Shown here piece by piece: positions 1 through 12,099 of a DNA stretch of 64,000 nucleotides. The stretch covers positions 54,506,886-54,570,885 of the forward strand of contig CM049322.1 in assembly GCA_026874595.1 (NCBI GenBank), read 5' to 3'. The position numbers were made by a program, and so were the translations under genes. Below the pieces are notes generated by a model that was not told the DNA's origin, did no database searches, and was given only the letters and a program-made list of their open reading frames with translations. This DNA is from Sipunculus nudus. Lineage: Eukaryota; Annelida; Sipuncula; Golfingiida; Sipunculidae. Position 1 is the stretch's first letter; each line of letters begins with the position of its first letter.

Positions 1-1158
1 GAATATTCCTTGATGACTGCAAGAATCTGGATCATGTTCTGGATCCACACCAAAATCTAATCTATTCTTGACTGGCCCATTCCCCAAAGGCCCCGAAAAT
101 TTTATGAGATTCTTTACATGATTGCTTGAGTTATGTTGGGAACAAAGACACACAAACGCTGATGAACGCATACTCTCCTGGCGGAGACAATAAAGGATTA
201 TACAGCACTAGTTTTCTCTACAGCCTTGTCATGGAGTTTTGAGTATTTGGACCTTACTGAAAGCCCCTAATAGGGGCCTTGCAGATTCAGGGTGTTGCTA
301 TAAAAAGTATTGCCCTGAAAATGGGAAATAAAGTCGAAAGGCTAATGATTAATATGAAAATTAACAGATTTTTGTGTAAAATGTAAATTAAAGAGTTATG
401 CTATATTTAATATTAGAACATTCATATTATCTGCCATGTTTCTACTCATTTTTTGGTCGTTGAATCCTCTCCAATTTGGGTAGATTTGACTGGGGTATGA
501 AATATCTCACACAGTCATGGATATACTGTGTGTGTTAGTGTGTGTAGAGATAGTGAAAATTAAACTCTCGTGAAACTTTGTAAAAATTTAACTCAAAAAC
601 ACTTAACCATGTGAATGTGAATCCAAACACAGTAAACACATAAATGTTATGTAATATAGCATGACTGGCCATTAGTCATCAGAATCAGTTGCAAAATCAT
701 ATTCAATGACTGAAAGATCAAGATCAACTGATGATTGATTATTAATCAATTATTTTATGGACCCTCTATATTACCATGATATCTCTGTATAGACTCATGT
801 ACCTACACTATTGACCGAGTTTATCATACTGGAAGGTCAACGTTATGGCTGGGTTGTTGACAATTATCCATTGCGCAAGGTTCAGTATTAATGTTATTAG
901 CTGTGTTCTTATATCTCTGATGATAAAGTTGACTGTTTTATACAGATAATATGACATCTTTAGATCTGCATACCTAGTACATAATCATTTGTGATCGACT
1001 ATGCATAAACACAATCTATTTAATTGTTTATGAAAGAAAATGATCAAGTGATAAATTCAATTAATTGGCACACCATTACTGGTCACCAGCTGCATTCATT
1101 TGTTTACCAACATCAGCAGCATCACACTACAGGTAGGCTTCTGCTACATTAGTCTCAC
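1..1158. other. BAG1 intron 3 or left flank, no exon found
   Basis: AT-rich sequence following the BAG1 exon 3 donor on the minus strand. I looked for a phase-0 exon coding the BAG1 linker or BAG helices and found none, and no clear repeat. Confidence 0.5.
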
Positions 1159-1241
1159 CTTTTTTCCTATTAACATCACTTTACTGCCATTTCTGACTCC
1201 TTGAGATGTCAGTGATGCTGTAGGGTCTTTCAGGGATTTAC
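1159..1241 (-). CDS. BAG1: BAG1 exon 3 (end of ubiquitin-like domain)
   Basis: Completes Gly, then codes KSLKDPTASLTSQGVRNGSK and VMLIGKK. Acceptor TTTCAG, donor GTGAGA, phase 0. It matches human KSLKEMETPLSALGIQDG and RVMLIGKK. Confidence 0.9.
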
Positions 1242-3883
1242 CTGAAATAAAAAGTAATTATTTACCAGGTGTATATGATTAATTTCTCACATAACATTAA
1301 CCTGTAACAATTTTTTTTTATTTATTTATTAGAATATATACTTGACAAAAAAAGCTTTACATTTTATTTTCAATGAGTGGACAGTTCTGATGTTTGCATC
1401 CCTACAAAGTATGGCTTGATCTATACATGTATACAGTAATAACCATGAAATACATTGGAAGATTAACATGTGGTAATTACTGAACACACTACCATTACTG
1501 GTATTTGACTTCATACATTATCTCACTTTTGAGTGTCTGTGTTGTAACTATCCCTCCCATCCCTCTGACTTCATCTCTTATCTCACCTTTGACTATAAGT
1601 TTCTGGCCTGTGACTGGCACCCCTGTTATCCTCTCTAACTCAGCTGATAAATGGCCAACAGTCAATGGAGAATCATTTGGTTCATCTTCCGGCCGAGTCA
1701 GCGTGAAACGCTTCTTTGTAGTTCCTATAGAAAATACAGAATAATAAGGTTAAAATATCACAGATTATTTTATTAGTCTCACCATTTGAACAAAGATGCA
1801 TGTTCGAAATTAGGTCCACATTCTGGAACATGAAAATATGAATAAACTGTCTCTTCTGACTTCCTCATTTTTACCTCCAAACTGTTCCTCCAGATGTCCC
1901 TACATTCATTTACACTATTCTAACATGAATTAAAAACTTGTGTATGCTATAAGTCACCTGAGTGGGGAATTGAACCTATGATCTCTACATCAGGAGCCCT
2001 ATAAAATCATGCATGTTACCGTTATCTGCATGCTGCCCTAAAAATTTATCACTGTGACAGCATCTGAAAAAGCACACAAGTGTATCTCACTAAAATCTAA
2101 AAGAAACTATACACATCTGGCAAATAATCAGTGCATTTGTCCCAGTAAAATATAGGAAATACAATGAACAATATATTACTTAGGTTTACGCTTTTAAATA
2201 AGAGGGGCCCAGTGGTTGAAATGGTGCTCTCTGGTTCACACTGTGGCTGATATGGTTGACTAGACAGGGTCAGTGCCAGTCTATGACTCACTTCAGCTGG
2301 TGGCCGGAATCACCTGCTGTTTGGCGCTGGCTGCCGACATATATCAATGGCGGCTGATATGTCCCTATACCATATAATGAATTTTAATCCATACACGGAC
2401 CTCAGTGTAGTAGTACTTATCAGCTTGTAGTTATATAGTCTGCCACGTACGCACTCCATTTATCTGTGATATGGAGTCCGACCGTCTGGCGGTGAGAGTT
2501 CACCCTGCCGTACATGGATGGACCTGTAACATGAATTACCACTGCTTGTTGTGCGATCGAGAAACAATCTTGTATTTATCTATAGAAATAAACTTTTTAT
2601 GTATCAAATTAATCAATATATTACCTTTATGTGGGCCTGTAAATGTTTTTTATCCTTTGAACTGCCGGGGTTCAGTTGTTGCATGCCAACTGGACATGAC
2701 CAGAAAAGAAATCCCATGCAAATTAGGTGGGCAATCTATGCAAAAGATGAATTCAGGGGGGCTTTTCCCAGGAATGCAAGTGCCGTGCAGTATAGGATGG
2801 ACCATATTTTCATAAGCATCCTTCCCATCATACACCGCGTTTTGTCAATAATGCAATAATTTCCTATTGGCTGTTCCAACTTGAAGGCTCCAGCGGCCCG
2901 ACGGAGACGAAGTAATATCTGACTTCATTGCCAGTAAGTGCCAATACTTTATTACATACTGATCATTCAGCAAAAGTTTTGGTCCCAAGGGAGTCTAAGC
3001 ATCTGTAACAATTATAATATGTGGGGTTTGTTTGGTTCTAGCTTCACAAGGGTCAAGGCATATACGTGTCTGAGGGGTTGTACCGATCCGTACAAACTTG
3101 GATAGTATAGACTCTCCCCGCCAGAGGCTGCAGCGCTTGTATTGTTTACTATATATGTCAGGGCTGCAAGACTGCAGCAAGTAGTTATATTGAGTTACTT
3201 AATTTGTTGGGTGTATCTAAAACCCGGAGATCTCCGGCCGGAGATAAAAATAAATCGGAGATTGCGATATCTTAATTAATAAGGCAGCAATTGGTATTAA
3301 AAGTTCCCCTTGGCACTTCTAAATGACATCCGCATCGAATATGATACTTAATTTGCAAATGCACAGAGTATTTATTCAGTTATCCACGGAAACCTCACCC
3401 GGAGACAACCCGGAGATCGTCCGGAGACCGCCATCTTGCCCGGAGAACCGCCATAGATCTCCGGGTCGTCTCCGGGTGAGGTTTCCGTGGATAACTGAAT
3501 AAATACTCTGTGCATTTGCAAATTAAGTATCATATTCGATCGGATGTCATTTAGAAATGTCAAAGGGAACGTTTAATACTTATTGCTGCCTTATTAATTA
3601 AGATATCGCGATCTCCGGGTTTATTTTGATCTCCGACCGGAGATCTCCGGGTTTTAGATACACCCTAATTTGTTACTGTTAGGCCCAGTCTACTAAATAT
3701 GTCAGAATTCACAGATATAACAAACATCAGTGCACAGGAAGAATCTTGTATTTCTCGCCTTAGTAACCTGCAAGTATTCATCTACATTATGAATGAAGAG
3801 ACATCCGTTCAAGGACGTGATTGAGACTCATTCTCACCATGAACCAGCTCCAAGTTCAGTTTGTTTACCTCTCCCGCGGCCAT
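1159..3883 (-). CDS. BAG1: BAG1-like Hsp70 cochaperone, 5' three exons (partial, runs off left edge)
   Basis: Exons in transcript order are 3838-3883, 1587-1724 and 1159-1241. They code the first 89 residues, MAAGEVNKLNLELVHG then TTKKRFTLTRPEDEP, up to GNGSKVMLIGKK-like residues. This is the N-terminal ubiquitin-like domain. The block ERITGVPVTGQKLIVKGKSL matches human BAG1 [20 protein letters not shown], and KVMLIGKK matches RVMLIGKK. All junctions are GT-AG; exons 1 and 2 each end one base into a codon, and exon 3 ends in phase 0. Known for BAG1: the UBL links to the proteasome and a C-terminal BAG three-helix domain releases ADP from Hsp70. The BAG domain should lie left of base 1159, and I found no exon for it in 1-1158. 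The gene lies downstream of VPS26C on the same strand. Confidence 0.9.
1587..1724 (-). CDS. BAG1: BAG1 exon 2 (ubiquitin-like domain)
   Basis: Completes the Gly codon, then codes 45 residues containing TTKKRFTLTRPEDEPNDSPL, VGHLSAELERITGVP and QKLIVK, and ends one base into a Gly codon. Acceptor CTATAG, donor GTGAGA. The ITGVP...QKLI pattern is the diagnostic core of the BAG1 ubiquitin-like domain. Confidence 0.9.
1960..2040 (-). repeat. tRNA-like SINE head in BAG1 intron 1
   Basis: On the minus strand a Pol III B box, GGTTCAATTCCCC, lies about 45 bp after an A-box-like TAGGGCAGCATGCAG. This is the usual head of a tRNA-derived SINE. The spacing is long and the body is not recognised. Confidence 0.4.
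2450..3095. repeat. dispersed repeat, copy A (pair with 61240-61685)
   Basis: Shares long stretches with 61240-61685: GTCTGGCGGTGAGAGT, TGCTTGTTGTGCGAT, CCGACGGAGACGAAG and TGATCATTCAGCAAAAGTTT in the same order. No terminal repeats or coding potential are seen. It lies in BAG1 intron 1. Confidence 0.7.
3209..3665. mobile_element. foldback MITE with 9-bp target duplication
   Basis: A 457-bp element made of two inverted arms of about 200 bp. The ends are GGGTGTATCTAAAACCCGGA and its complement. Both sides carry the direct repeat TAATTTGTT (3200-3208 and 3666-3674). Long inverted repeats with 9-bp duplications are typical of Mutator-like non-autonomous elements. The arms are rich in the palindrome CCGGAGATCTCCGG. 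It can fold into a nearly perfect hairpin in the BAG1 pre-mRNA. Confidence 0.85.
3838..3883 (-). CDS. BAG1: BAG1 exon 1 (start codon)
   Basis: Codes MAAGEVNKLNLELVH plus the first base of a Gly codon, then donor GTGAGA. LNLELVHG supplies the first beta strand of the ubiquitin fold (human LTVTVTHS). The ATG at 3883 sits in a locally GC-rich patch, as expected near a promoter. The exon is only 46 nt, too short to show as a long open frame. Confidence 0.85.
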
Positions 3884-4740
3884 GCTTCTGGAAGTGCCGT
3901 AAATGGGTCTGACAGATCGGGCCGGAAATTGGTCGTAAAAAAGAAATTTTTACGACAACCCCTTCCACAAACTGTGTATTTTTTTTTGTTAACAAATATT
4001 TTTTTTTTATTCTTTACCCGCACATTTTAACAACTTTAACCCAAATAAATAATTAGAATCCAAATAAAAAAATAATTCATATTAAAAAAAGAACAATTTA
4101 TTATCGACAGGTGGTTGATTGATTTGATTTAATTAAGTTGTTAAATGCATGCATTCATACACATTCATTCATATATATATATATATGGGTATTTCTACAG
4201 AAAACGTCGCATTTCAAGGGTTTTCTTTGTGATTTTGATAAAACTTAATTTGTATAAAAATATCGTTAGAATTGTAAAATAATGCAAGTAGTGCACTTTT
4301 CAGTTTCCTTTTTTCATAAATAGTCCAGGTAAGGGGAAAATATGAACCTTTTTCTCGACACCGTGACACGCAGTAAAATCTCACTTGCACATTTCAGAAA
4401 TTGTTTTGACTAGATGTTTTGTGATTTTCGATAAAATTAAAATTAATAGCCTTTAATAAAATCAAAACATAAATTTCAGTTATGAATTTAACAAAAAAAA
4501 GTGTGTAAAAAAGAACATATTTTCTTCTTTTTAATTAACTTTTGTAAACAAAAATTGTCTCTATTCTTATTTTTGCTTCCAGAGGAGTGCATTTGCAGGG
4601 ATTTACCGGACAAAGTACTTTGGTACATCTACCTTCAGAATTTGAGTCGAAATACCTTGTTAATTTTTTTTTAATGCACAGAAAATAAAATTTAAACATG
4701 GTTTTAAATCCTCTAGGTAACGGTGTTGAGCATAGATAAC

Positions 4741-6854
4741 TGTGGCGTACCTAAGGGGGGCGGGGGGCGGCAGGGGCGGTCCGCCCCGGGCGGCACATTT
4801 TGGGGGCGGCATTTCGAGGAATTAGTATAATGAGTGGCACAAGGAATTACTAAAAAAATACAAATTTGTCCTTTTTGTCCTATGTTCTAGTATTCCAGGG
4901 ATTATAAACTGGACAATGGAACCTACCAAATGATTAGCAAACGATTTGTACATTTTTAAAAATTTGGGGCGGCATTTCTGGGATTTAGTATAATCTGTGG
5001 CACAAGGAGTTCTCTAAATGTACAAATTTGGCCTTTTTGTCTCATGTTCAAGTATTCCAGGGATTATAAACTGGACAGTGGAACTTACAGAATGATTAGC
5101 GAACGAATTGTACATTTGTGGGGGCGGCATTTCTGGGATTTAGTATAATCAGTGGCATAAGTAGTTCCTCAAAAAATTCAAATTCGGCCTTTTCGTCCCT
5201 TTTCAAGAATTTCAGGGATTAAACACTTGGCAGTAGAAACAACCAAATTGTTTGCGGACGATCTCTATAGAGGCAAGCTATACGCAAAAAAAAAAATACA
5301 TATCTATAGTTATTCTTTGTTAGATCTGTGGTCTTGCAATGTCAGAACGCCATCGATAAACTGACCAATCATGCAAAAAAGCCTGCATTTCAGGGCGGTC
5401 GTCGTTTACAGAAATCCCTAGCAGCACCTGATAATCACCAGGGAAAAACCCTGCCATAAGACCAATGCCCCCCCCCCCGTGTCATACACATTGTTCAAAA
5501 AGTATTTTGACGAATTGTGTTGCTCTTTCCTTGGAGAGTATTAAGAATTTCCTTTCTTGAACCCTTGAATTCCCGAAATTCCAGGATATTTAAACAGCCT
5601 GAAACAACCTGAAACGCCCTTTTTCCACGATTCTTCATACTCTAACATCATTCTTGTTAAAATACAGACGTTTACACTATCGTGTTTATAATGAGTACTA
5701 CCTATAAATGCCTGTGTCTTTTGATTAACCAATATGGCCTGCATGATCTTTTATGTAACGTGAATAAAAAAAAATAAACACCCAGGCCTATGTAGGAATT
5801 ATTTAACTTTAAAATATAATTCTATTATAACTGGTCCGGCGGGATGAATCCCTCTGGCCGCTTAGCCAATGTTCAATTTATGTATCAAGTATCAGTTTTT
5901 AACTTTTAGAGTTCAAAACTTAAATTAAAGATATATTTACCTGTACTGTTAATTATGTTATTAACAGTTTAATTATCCACTACCTACAGGCAATTGTTGT
6001 ATATTGTGACAAATCATTTGAAATTAAATTATAATATATATTTAAATTAAATCATTACTTGAAATTTATTTAAATACTTAATTGAATAACAAATAGTCAT
6101 AAGTTCTTAATTAAAACCTCGCAAAGTGCATAATCACTATAATTCTTATATGATTTTGATGTAGCCTTGAAATAAAGTATGCTTTTAACTTGGAGGATTT
6201 TTTAATTAAACAAAGTCAGTTTGTCCAAACATTGGATTTTTATGTGACAATATTAAACATGCCCTGCCTACATATATAGGCTTAACTCATGAATTACGCT
6301 GATTTAGTAAAGACTAAATGACTTGCATGCAGCAGTACCATGCATATCTCAATACCTCTATTAGGTGTACCTGCTGTCATATGCGTTGACAAGAGGTGGA
6401 ATTATAAATGTGACAAGGTATTTGTATACGTTGAGAATGGATTAACACTCACCAGATAAAGTTTTTTCCCAAGCTGAGTATAAAGTAATCATGAATCGTG
6501 TTTACATGAATGATGAAAGTTTAATTTCACACATTATATGTTTATCCTGCAGTGTAATCTGTTTATAGTTACAATTTATTCGTTTTATTCCTTTTTGTTC
6601 ACTTCATGATGAAATATAATTGTTTGAGCTTCGAGCGATCTTTTGATTTACATTATGGCAAAGAGATATCTGCTCTTTAATATGTGGCGGAAGTATTCCC
6701 TACCAGTGAATTGCGTTGTGGTCAAATACAAGCCTGTAACAAGGACATTTGACACGATATATTTCAATATGTTATCCAGGTTTGTTATGTTTTGTTAGAG
6801 GGGCGGCAATTTCTAAGACCGCCCCGGGCGGCAATGTGGCTAGGTACGCCGCTG
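4741..6854. mobile_element. DNA transposon inserted into the 4187-7883 element
   Basis: The ends are TGTGGCGTACCTAAG and, inverted, CTAGGTACGCCGCTG. Target duplication ATAGATAAC lies on both sides (4732-4740, 6855-6863). Subterminal GC-rich blocks (GGGGCGGTCCGCCCCGGG and its relative near 6810) are inverted. Three tandem units of about 160 bp start with GGGGCGGCATTTC at about 4804, 4971 and 5124. No transposase frame survives. Confidence 0.75.
4804..5290. repeat. three tandem ~160-bp units
   Basis: Each unit runs GCGGCATTT, TTAGTATAAT, AGTGGCA, CCTTTTTGTC, TTCCAGGGATTATAAACTGG. The third copy is the most diverged. They lie in the left part of the 4741-6854 element. Confidence 0.7.
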
Positions 6855-7948
6855 ATAGATAACGGTGTTGAGCATCGGTAACGGAGTCGAGCTTCTGAAG
6901 TAAAAATAACCGTAGTGACTACTTGAATACCAGTATTATGTTTAAAACAAGAAATTAAATGCCTGTTTGAATAGAAGAAACGCAAATGTTTAAAATATTT
7001 TGCCCAAAATATGTTTCAAATTCTATTTCAATAATTTGGATTTAATACCAAGTTCTCGACACCTTTACCTTGCTCTCGACACCGTTATTTTTCATGCAGG
7101 TAACGGTTTCGAGTGGTAACGGTGCTGAGATTTTTTCATCTATACGTCAAATGCAGGACAAAAATTACTTCCATACCGTCCCTAAGAGGGCAGCACGAAT
7201 TATCACTATACATGAATAACAAGAGGAAGCCATTTTCGAAGTGTTATATGTGACGGTTAATTTTTCGCAGGTGTAACGGTGTCGAGTCCAAATAAACATA
7301 CGGTGATTTTTTTAACCCTTTAATGATTAACAGAGAACACTGATATGACAGTTACTAAATTTAATTGTGGATTATGTGTACAAAATTTCCTGAACTCTAA
7401 TAAACGCTGCTCCCTGCATCAGCAAAGTGGTTTCTGTTCACGCGCTGCAAGGTCAATAGGTCAGGTAACGGTGCCGAGTATATTTTGGGAGACATACTTT
7501 TTATATCCAAATTTTTGTATTAAAAACAAAACGGTCAGGAAAAATCAAGCAAAATAATCATCTTAATAAACTTTCACCGTTGGACAACGTGGAAAACAAA
7601 ATCTATATAAATGGAACAGTACTAGTGGTTACAGAAAAAAGCTGTTTTGAATTTTAGATCTGAGAGAAAGGGACAACGGAAATTTAAGGGTATTGTAACA
7701 TTTGCAGTTTTTTTTTCTGTATGTATTTCTGCGCCGATTTAAATTATTTTTATCTCATAATATTGGTTATATCTTTAGCAACAATCTGAATGGTTATTCA
7801 TGTCATTTTTAGCATTTGCTAATTTCTCAGTAACAATTATAGTTTCGGGACATTAAATGCGACATTTTTTGGTAGAAATACCCATATATGTATTCCTTTT
7901 ATGACTAAATAATAGTATATGATATAATTAAAAAATAGATAAAAAGAG

Positions 7949-8060
7949 TTATGCATTTCTACAGGAAACGCCGGATTTCAAGGTTAAGTATAAACTTAAA
8001 TCGTATGAAAGGATCTTTAGAATTACAGAAATATGCCAATTGATTTAGCTATATACATAT
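7949..8060. mobile_element. second, older end of the 4187-7883 transposon family
   Basis: GCATTTCTACAGGAAACGCC and the following 90 bp resemble the left terminus at 4187-4290. Only this end is visible, about 65 bp outside the right end of the first element. Confidence 0.5.
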
Positions 8061-8984
8061 AGGCTCCTCCTAGCTTTTTTCTATGTAAACTCATCATTGA
8101 TTGCCCTGGGAGCTTTTCTTTTTCAATGCACAGTATGGCAATTTGCCAAAGTATAAAAAAAACTATAATCTTGAGACATTCTGGACCGTGAAACATAGGC
8201 CTCTATTTGTATATTTGTAGACCTACACTTGTTCATAAGAAATGATTTCAGTAAGCAAAGAAGTCATTAAGCATAGGAATAGGCCTAACCATAAAAAAGC
8301 CTAATGTTTCCAAATCTGGAGAGCTGTCCGACTTAGTTTCCTTCAAAGTTGATATTATTTGATTCATACCAAGTCTGTAAGCTGAATTGCTGTTGTCTAG
8401 GCTTTAATTTGTTTAACGAACAGATGGAAGTGCCAGAATTCATAGACTTGATTCAGGTCAACATCTTTGGGTACTCCTACATGCATCAACTTCTCAACGG
8501 CATTGTAAATATGTGTTCATTCCTTGATTGCTTGCAGGTTCCAAACAAAAAAAAAAACAAAACAAAAACTCATACACGTGGTAAAATCATTTTTCCCCAT
8601 AAATCTGTGTTTTGGAGAATGCTGAACATTACATTATTGTACGGTTTTATACTTTCTTCATACTCTCGTCCTTTTATTAACGGTTGTCTTCTCTTCATGC
8701 GGAAGAATATTTTGCCTTCTTTCAATGTGATCAAAAATAAGTAAGGCTGTTGGATAAATGGCAATAATAAGCAATAATTAAACGGTCTCATTATCAGTGA
8801 TCTGTTAACTTTGGAGGGCCTTTGCTTACTTTAAGATATCCATCATTTTGTTCCTATATATTTTTAACGTTAATTAAAATAAATGAATAATAGGCCTATT
8901 ATACATCAAATTATAATAATTATTTTTTATAAATATTATCATTATTATCAGGAGGAACAGGAGACAGTTCTAAGCCCTCCAGAT

Positions 8985-9190
8985 CAGAAGCGATCGAATC
9001 CAAGGGGGTCCAAGGGGTCCGGACATCCCCCCCCTTTCATCCGATGCGACCTTTTTTAGGGTTAAATACAGTACTTTGCGGCCTAGACACCCCCCCCCCC
9101 CTTTCCGGACCTGGGGACTTTTTTTACGATTTTCATTAATCCTCGAGGGTTGGACCCCCCTTTCCTAAATCCTGCAGGATCCGCCCCTGC
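8985..9190. mobile_element. C/G-tract MITE-like element
   Basis: The left end CAGAAGCGATCGAATCC and the inverted right end CAGGGGCGGATCCTGCAGG resemble each other, and poly-C and poly-G runs lie inside. A similar pair occurs at 46664-46796. A hAT-type terminus (CAGGGGCGGATCC) is suggested, but no clean 8-bp duplication is seen. Confidence 0.4.
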
Positions 9191-9281
9191 AGATTGTGTG
9201 GCCTTGAACTGCAGCCCACTTAATTCTTGAACCAATATACGTAAATTCGGCGGCACTACATGCGTAACAATATAATTATAT

Positions 9282-9284
<3 letters not shown>

Positions 9285-9329
<45 letters not shown>
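9285..9329. repeat. (TA)n microsatellite
   Basis: Uninterrupted TA dinucleotides over about 45 bp in the BAG1-VPS26C intergenic region. Confidence 0.95.
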
Positions 9330-9331
<2 letters not shown>

Positions 9332-10740
9332 CAACTATGACCAAAAAAAATATGCATACACGCATATTAATTTATTCTGTTCCTCAAAGTTAATATCAAT
9401 GTGTACAATGAGTATAAACAGTGTAGTTTATAGACCTTTATGTCCATTTTGCTCGACATGTCCAATAAAAAGGTATATCTGTATAGAAAAGTAATATAAT
9501 CAAGTGAAAAATACAAAATGAAAAAGAGCAAACATATGTATGTTTAATTACTGTCTTTTATGAAAAAAAAATATTTGCCCATTAACGTAGTTGTTTGAGT
9601 AATAATAAGCAAGAAGTAAATTTATATTTGTTATAATTGACGGTGCGTAGTTGCACCGTATGGACTATTGCCACGGAACTCCTCCGAAGCCACATATTGG
9701 TCAGGTTATGCACGATTTCGAGCATTCGGGAATGATGCAAAATATGTCCTAAGGGCTCATTTCTTATATTTCACCAAAATCCTGGGATTTTCCACTTTAT
9801 TCTTTTCAAGGGCCTATAACAACACCCTCTGTCAAACAACGTCAGGCCATGTACAGAGTTGGAGTAAAACAATTTACCATTGGACAGCACCCATCATATA
9901 TTCGGACACAGTCAGGGCATAAATCGATAAACAGCTATAAGGTCTTGGCTTCTTTTGAATGACTGAATATAGAAATTTATATACATATTTTTCCAAGGTG
10001 CTTTTACCTGCAGAACGTGTATCTTCGTACAATTCTTGCCTGAATGCATGCAGTGAAGCCAAAACGACCTCTCCACTCATGCAGTAATTCCTGCACAAGG
10101 ACTTTGTCTTTGAATGGTAATCCAGAGGGTATGGGTTTCTCATGTTAAAGAAACATGGTACTGCCAAACACTTCAGGTTTTTATACCTGACCACTGGTGA
10201 CAAAATTCATGTAAATGACAGGAATTACACTTTAGAAGTTAATGTGTCTCATTGCATAAATAGTTATTATACTCAAAATTAAAAAAAATAAAAATGAAAG
10301 CCTGAAAAGTCTACCCATTGCTCTTCAATATTAAATATTAAGAGGTCCTTTAACCTCAAGTACTTGGATATAATTTAGTGTCTGTCCTCAATATAAGGAC
10401 AGATTTTCGTGCACAAATTTATTTTAGTTTACTGGGGATGCTTAGAATTAAAAATAAACATGCATTGTTTGATCCGAGAGCATCCTTTCAAAGGAGAGAG
10501 ATATGTGCTAAGATATCAGCAATGTTCTATTTTAATGAGTAAATAAATAAGAAAACAGGTATAATTTTATATGAGATGCCATGAGATATAAGCCTCCCAG
10601 GCCCACGGTCTCCTGGTGCTTATGGCCATCCGTTCTTCGTGATTTTCTAACATTCTTTTGATGTTCAGCAGTGACCCAGATATGTCATGTGGATTTATAA
10701 ACAGCGTTCAGCCAAACTAATGGTGCTCAGACTAGAACTG
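9330..10740. other. intergenic stretch, nothing recognised
   Basis: AT-rich with one 109-codon minus-strand frame (9874-10203) lacking family similarity. No terminal repeats noticed. Confidence 0.4.
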
Positions 10741-10744
10741 TGCT

Positions 10745-11115
10745 TAAACCTAAAAGAGGCCCATTCCAATATATGGTCTGTAACAAAAGCTAATGCCATA
10801 AACCTTTTATAAAACAAAGGACGAAAAACGCCGAACTCACTGCAGAGAGGCGGTTCGTTTCGTTTATGACGTTACGGGGCCCGACAATATAATCCAAAAT
10901 CAATCAACAAGGACACCTGGCGGCTGGTAAGACGAACCAGAGTTTTACTAAGGGTATCTGCAACCACTGAACTTTCAACTTCCGCACACTTGCAACCAAC
11001 CTCCATAGGAAACAATGCTATTGTATTTGTCAACATTGCCGCATGTACCGTGTTTACTAACAGCCTGTAAATAAACAAACTTATACATCCAACACAGCGG
11101 GCTTATATGAAACTG
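10745..11115. repeat. dispersed repeat family A, copy 1
   Basis: Shares ordered blocks (TTCGTTTCGTTTA, ACTTCCGCACACTTGCAACC, TGTTTACTAACAGC, TAAATAAACAAACTTATACA) with copies at 18290-18640, 47230-47430 and 57385-57790. The function and class are unknown; the copies are old and diverged. Confidence 0.6.
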
Positions 11116-11767
11116 TCTTGACAGGAATTAACTACAGTTAATTAATATGTGTGCCGGATAAGACAGAAATATCATAAATACAACAGAAAAGGTTAATGAA
11201 TACATCGCTTTAAATAAAGCTTTTAATGGGTTTCAATCACTCTCACTTAGAGACTCTAAATCTACTTCAGCAGGGACTACAATGTCTTGGTGCCCACAGA
11301 CAGTCTAAGCAATTGAGATAGTGTGTTGTGGGTATAAAAACTGGATAGAAAAAAACACATTTTCTCATATGTTTTATTATATATCTATACTTACAAATAT
11401 ATCATAAACATAAACAAACTTAACACATGCACCATTCAAGCAATGCACTATGCACCATAAAAAATTGCAGATTTATTTATTGAACATGTTTAACTAGTGT
11501 TAAAGGTGATATTTATCTTCTCCGCATGGAATGATTTAATCATAGCAAATGATCATAAATCATATAAATGAAAATATTTGTAATCATTTTAAAATCATAT
11601 CTGTAACATGTGCAAATACGTAACTGTGTATGTTGCAAATTCACGTATATGTAGTATTTGCATGTCACGAATATTCACGGATTTCATAAATATTCATTAC
11701 TTTGAGTATTAAGCAAACTTTCCTATAATTATGTTTAGTATCATAAACCCCTCTCCATGAGTGTTCT

Positions 11768-11882
<115 letters not shown>

Positions 11883-12099
11883 ATGAAATCTTTAAAGGTA
11901 CAAGGGAATGGACTACAGAACTTATCCTTAAGAAAAGAAGAGAAACCCAATATTCATTTAATATCTGAGAAAGCAGTCGATTTATCACAGTATTACAACC
12001 CCAATGGATGAAGGTCAAGGTCACTGGTCACAAATGGCAGCTTCTGACTGATTGGATCCTCTAAACATTAAACCACAGCCAGCACAATGGAATACCTAT

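Larger units (their letters stand above)
4187..7883. mobile_element. inverted-repeat DNA transposon with subterminal motif array (interrupted)
   Basis: The ends are GGGTATTTCTAC...GTCGCATTT and their complement at 7852-7883. Flanking ATATAT on both sides is compatible with a target duplication but ambiguous in TA-rich DNA. Inside, a 15-bp word close to GGTAACGGTGTCGAG recurs about nine times in both orientations: near 4352, 4715, 6860, 6880, 7052, 7073, 7101, 7118, 7268 and 7464. No transposase is visible. Removing the inner insertion (4741-6854) leaves about 1.57 kb. The superfamily is not recognised. Confidence 0.75.

Noticed and set aside
1783-1801. ATG...AAATG|GTGAGA as an alternative BAG1 first exon
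   Set aside because: It would leave a 58-bp intron and codes MHLCSN, which does not match the family.
8349-8744. 131-codon plus-strand frame
   Set aside because: No domain, poly-lysine from an A-rich run, no splice context, and it sits between transposon ends.
9874-10203. 109-codon minus-strand frame with a phase-compatible donor (GTAAAA), considered as BAG1 exon 1
   Set aside because: Its residues do not provide the first ubiquitin-fold strand. The 3838-3883 exon (LNLELVHG) fits the family and phase and is nearer.
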